The translations under genes were made by a program, and so were the position numbers. Source: Geobacillus icigianus (GTDB lineage: Bacteria > Bacillota > Bacilli > Bacillales > Anoxybacillaceae). Taken from it: a stretch of DNA of 15,871 nt. Location of the stretch: positions 1-15,871 of the forward strand of contig NZ_JPYA01000097.1 in NCBI RefSeq assembly GCF_000750005.1, in the 5' to 3' direction. The notes under the pieces were generated by a model that did no database searches, was not told where the DNA came from, and was given only the letters and a program-made list of their open reading frames with translations. Of this stretch, positions 13,868 to 15,871 are shown in pieces. How positions within the stretch are numbered: position 1 is the first letter of the stretch; every line of letters starts with the position of its first letter.

Positions 13868-15089
13868 CGATGGATCCCCTTTCTGTCCGATTGGTTTGAA
13901 TTCGATCATCAGTTGCGGCGGTTGTTTCGCCTTCATATTCCGGCCGCTTTTCCCACGCCTTGGCGGCTTCGTCGTTATGCTCGCCGGGAAGGGGCGGAGG
14001 GAGCCGGTACGACACCGGCGTGTCAGAAAGTTTCAACGGGCTGGCGACCAGCTTCAAGGAACCGATGAGCGGGTGATGCATCGCCACCGTCATTTCCCGG
14101 GCGGCGGTTTGCGGATGGCTGAACAGTTCGTCAAGCGTCTGCACCGGCCCGCACGGAATGCCTTTTTCGGCGAGCAGCCGCTGCCATTCGGCTCGCGGTC
14201 GTTGCTTGATCTCGGCGTTCAGTCGCCGATTGAGCTCGTCGCGATGGGCGACGCGGCCGGCGTTCGTCTGAAAGCGCGGGTCGGTCCCGAGAGCGCGGTC
14301 GGACAAAAGCGAACAGAGCGCTTGAAATTGCCGATCGTTGCCGACGGCGATGACGATCGGCCCGTCGCTGGCCTCATAAGTAGAGTAAGGGACGATGTTA
14401 GGATGTTCATTGCCAAGCGGCTTCGGAACCGCGCCGGACAATAAATAGTTGGCGGCGACGTTCACGAGCGCGCTGACCGCGCAGTCGAATAGCGCCAGAT
14501 CAATTTTTTGTCCGCGTCCCGTTTTTTCTCTAGCGAACAGCGCTGCTTCGATCGCGATGGCGGCGTACAAGCCGGTGAACACGTCCGTGACGGCGACCCC
14601 GACTTTGAGCGGGCCGGTTTCCTCGGTGCCGTTAATGCTCATCCACCCGCTCATCGCTTGAATGATGTAGTCATAGCCGGCCAATGCGGCGAGCGGGCCG
14701 GTCTCGCCAAATCCGGTGATGGAACAATAAATGAGACGCGGGTTGAGGCGCGATAAGTCGTCATAGCCGAGTCCCCACCGTTCCATCGTTCCGGTTTTGA
14801 AATTGTGAATGAGAACGTCGGCTCCCCCAGCGAGGCGGCGAATCGCTTCCCGGCCTTTTTCCGATTTTAAATCAACTGTCATGCTTCGCTTATTCCGGTT
14901 GATCGCCGTGTAGTAGGCGCTCATGCCGTTTTGAAACGGCGGTCCCCAAAACCGAGTGTCATCCGAGCCGCCTGGCGCTTCGACTTTGATGACATCGGCG
15001 CCTAGATCGCCTAAAATCATCGTCGCATACGGACCGGCCAAGACGCGTGACAAGTCGAGCACGCGCACGCCATCTAGCGCTCCTGGCAT
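13854..15089 (-). CDS. CaiB/BaiF-type (family III) CoA-transferase
   Basis: The 411-residue product belongs to the enzymes that move CoA from an acyl-CoA to a free carboxylate through an aspartyl-CoA adduct. LDLSRVLAGPYATMILGDLGADVIKVE opens the Rossmann-like domain. GVAVTDVFTGLYAA contains Asp169, the position of the catalytic Asp in formyl-CoA transferase. NIVPYSTYEASDGPIVIAVGNDRQF and GIPCGPVQTLDELFSHPQ are also typical. The tail after LPPPLPGEH is about 35 residues longer than I would expect and polar. Start: ATG 15089, with GGAAGGGAGGG about 8 nt upstream; the frame continues to 15278 but has no ribosome site there. It is first in a two-gene operon with the acyl-CoA dehydrogenase, so it likely activates the acid that is then oxidised. 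Expression is probably set by the long leader upstream. Confidence 0.93.
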   Translation of the reverse strand: MPGALDGVRVLDLSRVLAGPYATMILGDLGADVIKVEAPGGSDDTRFWGPPFQNGMSAYYTAINRNKRSMTVDLKSEKGREAIRRLAGGADVLIHNFKTGTMERWGLGYDDLSRLNPRLIYCSITGFGETGPLAALAGYDYIIQAMSGWMSINGTEETGPLKVGVAVTDVFTGLYAAIAIEAALFAREKTGRGQKIDLALFDCAVSALVNVAANYLLSGAVPKPLGNEHPNIVPYSTYEASDGPIVIAVGNDRQFQALCSLLSDRALGTDPRFQTNAGRVAHRDELNRRLNAEIKQRPRAEWQRLLAEKGIPCGPVQTLDELFSHPQTAAREMTVAMHHPLIGSLKLVASPLKLSDTPVSYRLPPPLPGEHNDEAAKAWEKRPEYEGETTAATDDRIQTNRTERGSIDDEL

Positions 15090-15117
15090 GGCATTTCCCT
15101 CCCTTCCGCGTTCATGG

Positions 15118-15159
15118 AAAAAGCCGGTTCCTATGCAGTCGTTTGGATAGGAACCGGCT
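15118..15159 (-). terminator. Intrinsic terminator in the CoA-transferase leader
   Basis: On the minus strand a perfect 13-bp stem, 15147-15159 with 15122-15134, encloses a 12-nt loop and runs straight into a U-run (complement of 15118-15122). It lies about 10 nt before the ribosome site of the CoA-transferase and downstream of the leader promoter. It either attenuates the operon or forms the 3' end of a separate leader RNA. Confidence 0.88.
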
Positions 15160-15225
15160 GGAACGGACTGAGAAGACACCCCGGCATAGGGTGGTGTCAG
15201 GCCGCACAGTTCTTTGCGAATCGGT

Positions 15226-15629
15226 CTAGGAGGCTGATGATTTAATCCTAGATCCCTCTTTGCCATCTCATTTCTCAACTAGAAAAACCTTGTTGCATCG
15301 GTCCTGTTTTTCGAGCGTTCCCCCATTGATGAGGGGAACTAGCGGTTTTTCACCGTCCTCCTAGGGCTGGTGATTTAAGGGAGCAGGTCGCTTACCGACC
15401 TCGTTTCTCAACTAGAAAAGCCTTGTCGTATCAGGATATTCTTTCAAATGCTCCCCCATTGCGCAAAAGAAACAACCGTTTTTCATCAGCCTTCTAGAAG
15501 GCCGGTGATTTCGGGCAAAATACTGCTGAGTTCCTCTCATTTCTCAATGAGAGAAACCTCACAGAATCAGCTTTCTTTTCTGAATGAAAATGCCTCCAAT
15601 TGGTGTGACAGCGGTTTTTCACCGGCCTT
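15226..15629 (-). ncRNA. Three tandem copies of a 130-139-nt structured RNA domain (unrecognised class)
   Basis: On the minus strand, in order of transcription: unit 1 (15629-15500) is closed by a perfect 11-bp stem AAGGCCGGTGA/TCACCGGCCTT. Unit 2 (15499-15361) is closed by GGCTGATGA/TCACCAGCC with CTAG outside. Unit 3 (15364-15226) is closed by CTAGGAGG/CCTCCTAG plus GGTGA/TCATC. The stems differ in sequence but keep pairing. Inside each, in the same order: GAAAAACCG or GAAAAACGG after the 5' arm; CAATGGGGGA (CAATTGGAGG in unit 1); CTGAT or CCGAT; ACAAGG in units 2 and 3; a TTTCT-loop-AGAAA hairpin with loop AGTTG in units 2 and 3; then AAATCACC or AAATCATC at the 3' arm. Units 2 and 3 share 16 consecutive bases around that hairpin. 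A further GC-rich hairpin region (15630-15720) precedes, and a GACACC/GGTGTC hairpin follows. Conserved order with covarying stems argues for function, probably ligand sensing. I know no matching class. Confidence 0.65.
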
Positions 15630-15730
15630 ATCGGTGCTGCCGATGGGGGCAGCCGCGGCGAAAAACGGATCGGCTGCGCCGTCTGATCTGCGCAGGCGGC
15701 TGTGCCGGCAGGAGACGGCTAGTTATTTTT

Positions 15731-15759
15731 ATTATAAAGCTTCATTTGTCAATTGTAAA
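15731..15759 (-). promoter_or_regulatory. Sigma-A promoter of the leader RNA and CoA-transferase operon
   Basis: On the minus strand TTTACA (15759-15754), a 17-bp spacer and a perfect TATAAT (15736-15731) form a strong vegetative promoter in a local AT-rich patch. Transcription would start near 15724, about 635 nt before the CoA-transferase start. Confidence 0.85.
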
Positions 15760-15871
15760 TATTCAGATAGAAAAAGGGCCGGGCGGCGTTTGTTCAAAGG
15801 TTAGGTGGGACCAAGGCGGTTTTTGCGTCCCCGTTACGGGCGTTGGTTCATGGCGGGACTCGCCCGCTACG

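Noticed and set aside
13674..14444. 256-residue plus-strand ORF
   Set aside because: Antisense of the CoA-transferase; no family resemblance.
15183..15205. T-box-like GGGTGGT word near the CoA-transferase leader
   Set aside because: It is on the plus strand while the operon is on the minus strand, and no ACCGCG or specifier-loop structure follows.
15226..15629. CRISPR array
   Set aside because: Units are about 135 nt, diverged, with paired ends and conserved internal motifs; there are no short identical repeats with unique spacers and no cas genes.
15090..15759. OLE RNA
   Set aside because: Similar length, but the neighbouring genes are not the usual OLE context and the triple-repeat layout does not fit what I know of OLE.
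15448..15804. 118-residue plus-strand ORF in the right-hand region
   Set aside because: It overlaps the triplicated RNA domain, has no ribosome site, shows no conserved residues between repeat units, and runs against the promoter and terminator orientation.
15763..15870. Minus-strand open frame entering from the right edge, ending at TGA 15765-15763
   Set aside because: It could be the last 35 residues of an upstream gene, but it is too short, GC-rich and open by chance in other frames to call.

Overview
The window reads as chromosomal DNA of a thermophilic Bacillaceae, most likely Geobacillus or Parageobacillus. Supporting signs are GC-rich genes, strong AGGAGG-type ribosome sites, TTG/GTG starts, many rho-independent terminators, and a Bacillus-type gene set (SelO, a TipA-like MerR regulator, DabA/DabB, DUF2294). 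The species is inferred from protein style, not from a marker gene.

Layout. (1) Positions 1-1395 form an AT-rich patch unlike the rest: the tail of an MFS-type transporter, a decayed transposase on the minus strand, a HIT-family hydrolase, and an ORF that begins in AT-rich DNA and ends in GC-rich DNA, running through a terminator. (2) Positions 1870-2521 hold a short, probably broken membrane-protein gene and a convergent minus-strand coiled-coil gene, with a terminator between them. (3) Positions 2705-6859 hold three plus-strand genes: selO (protein AMPylase), a MerR/TipAS multidrug-sensing regulator behind a perfect operator dyad, and a large stand-alone ABC-class ATPase of unknown role. 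(4) Positions 7175-11966 hold a DUF2294 gene and then the two-gene dabB-dabA inorganic-carbon uptake operon. Between them is a strong promoter and a roughly 290-nt structured leader with two similar hairpin domains (one with a 6-bp pseudoknot) ending in an intrinsic terminator. This looks like an RNA switch. (5) Positions 12287-12595 hold a DUF3870 gene. It converges on a minus-strand operon of a CaiB-type CoA-transferase (13854-15089) and an acyl-CoA dehydrogenase (12668-13867), whose frames overlap by 14 nt.

The most striking part is upstream of the CoA-transferase, at 15090-15759 on the minus strand. A good sigma-A promoter starts a roughly 635-nt leader containing three abutting copies of a 130-139-nt RNA domain. 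Each copy is closed by its own basal stem and carries shared internal motifs. A strong intrinsic terminator follows just before the ribosome site. I do not recognise this RNA. It behaves like a triple-tandem riboswitch or a large structured RNA controlling CoA-ester metabolism, and it is the best candidate for an undescribed system here. The dab leader is the second.

How the genes fit together: DabB/DabA would energise bicarbonate accumulation. The CoA-transferase and dehydrogenase would activate a carboxylic acid and oxidise its acyl-CoA. SelO and the MerR regulator are stress and redox or drug-response genes. Nothing in the window links these modules to each other beyond proximity.
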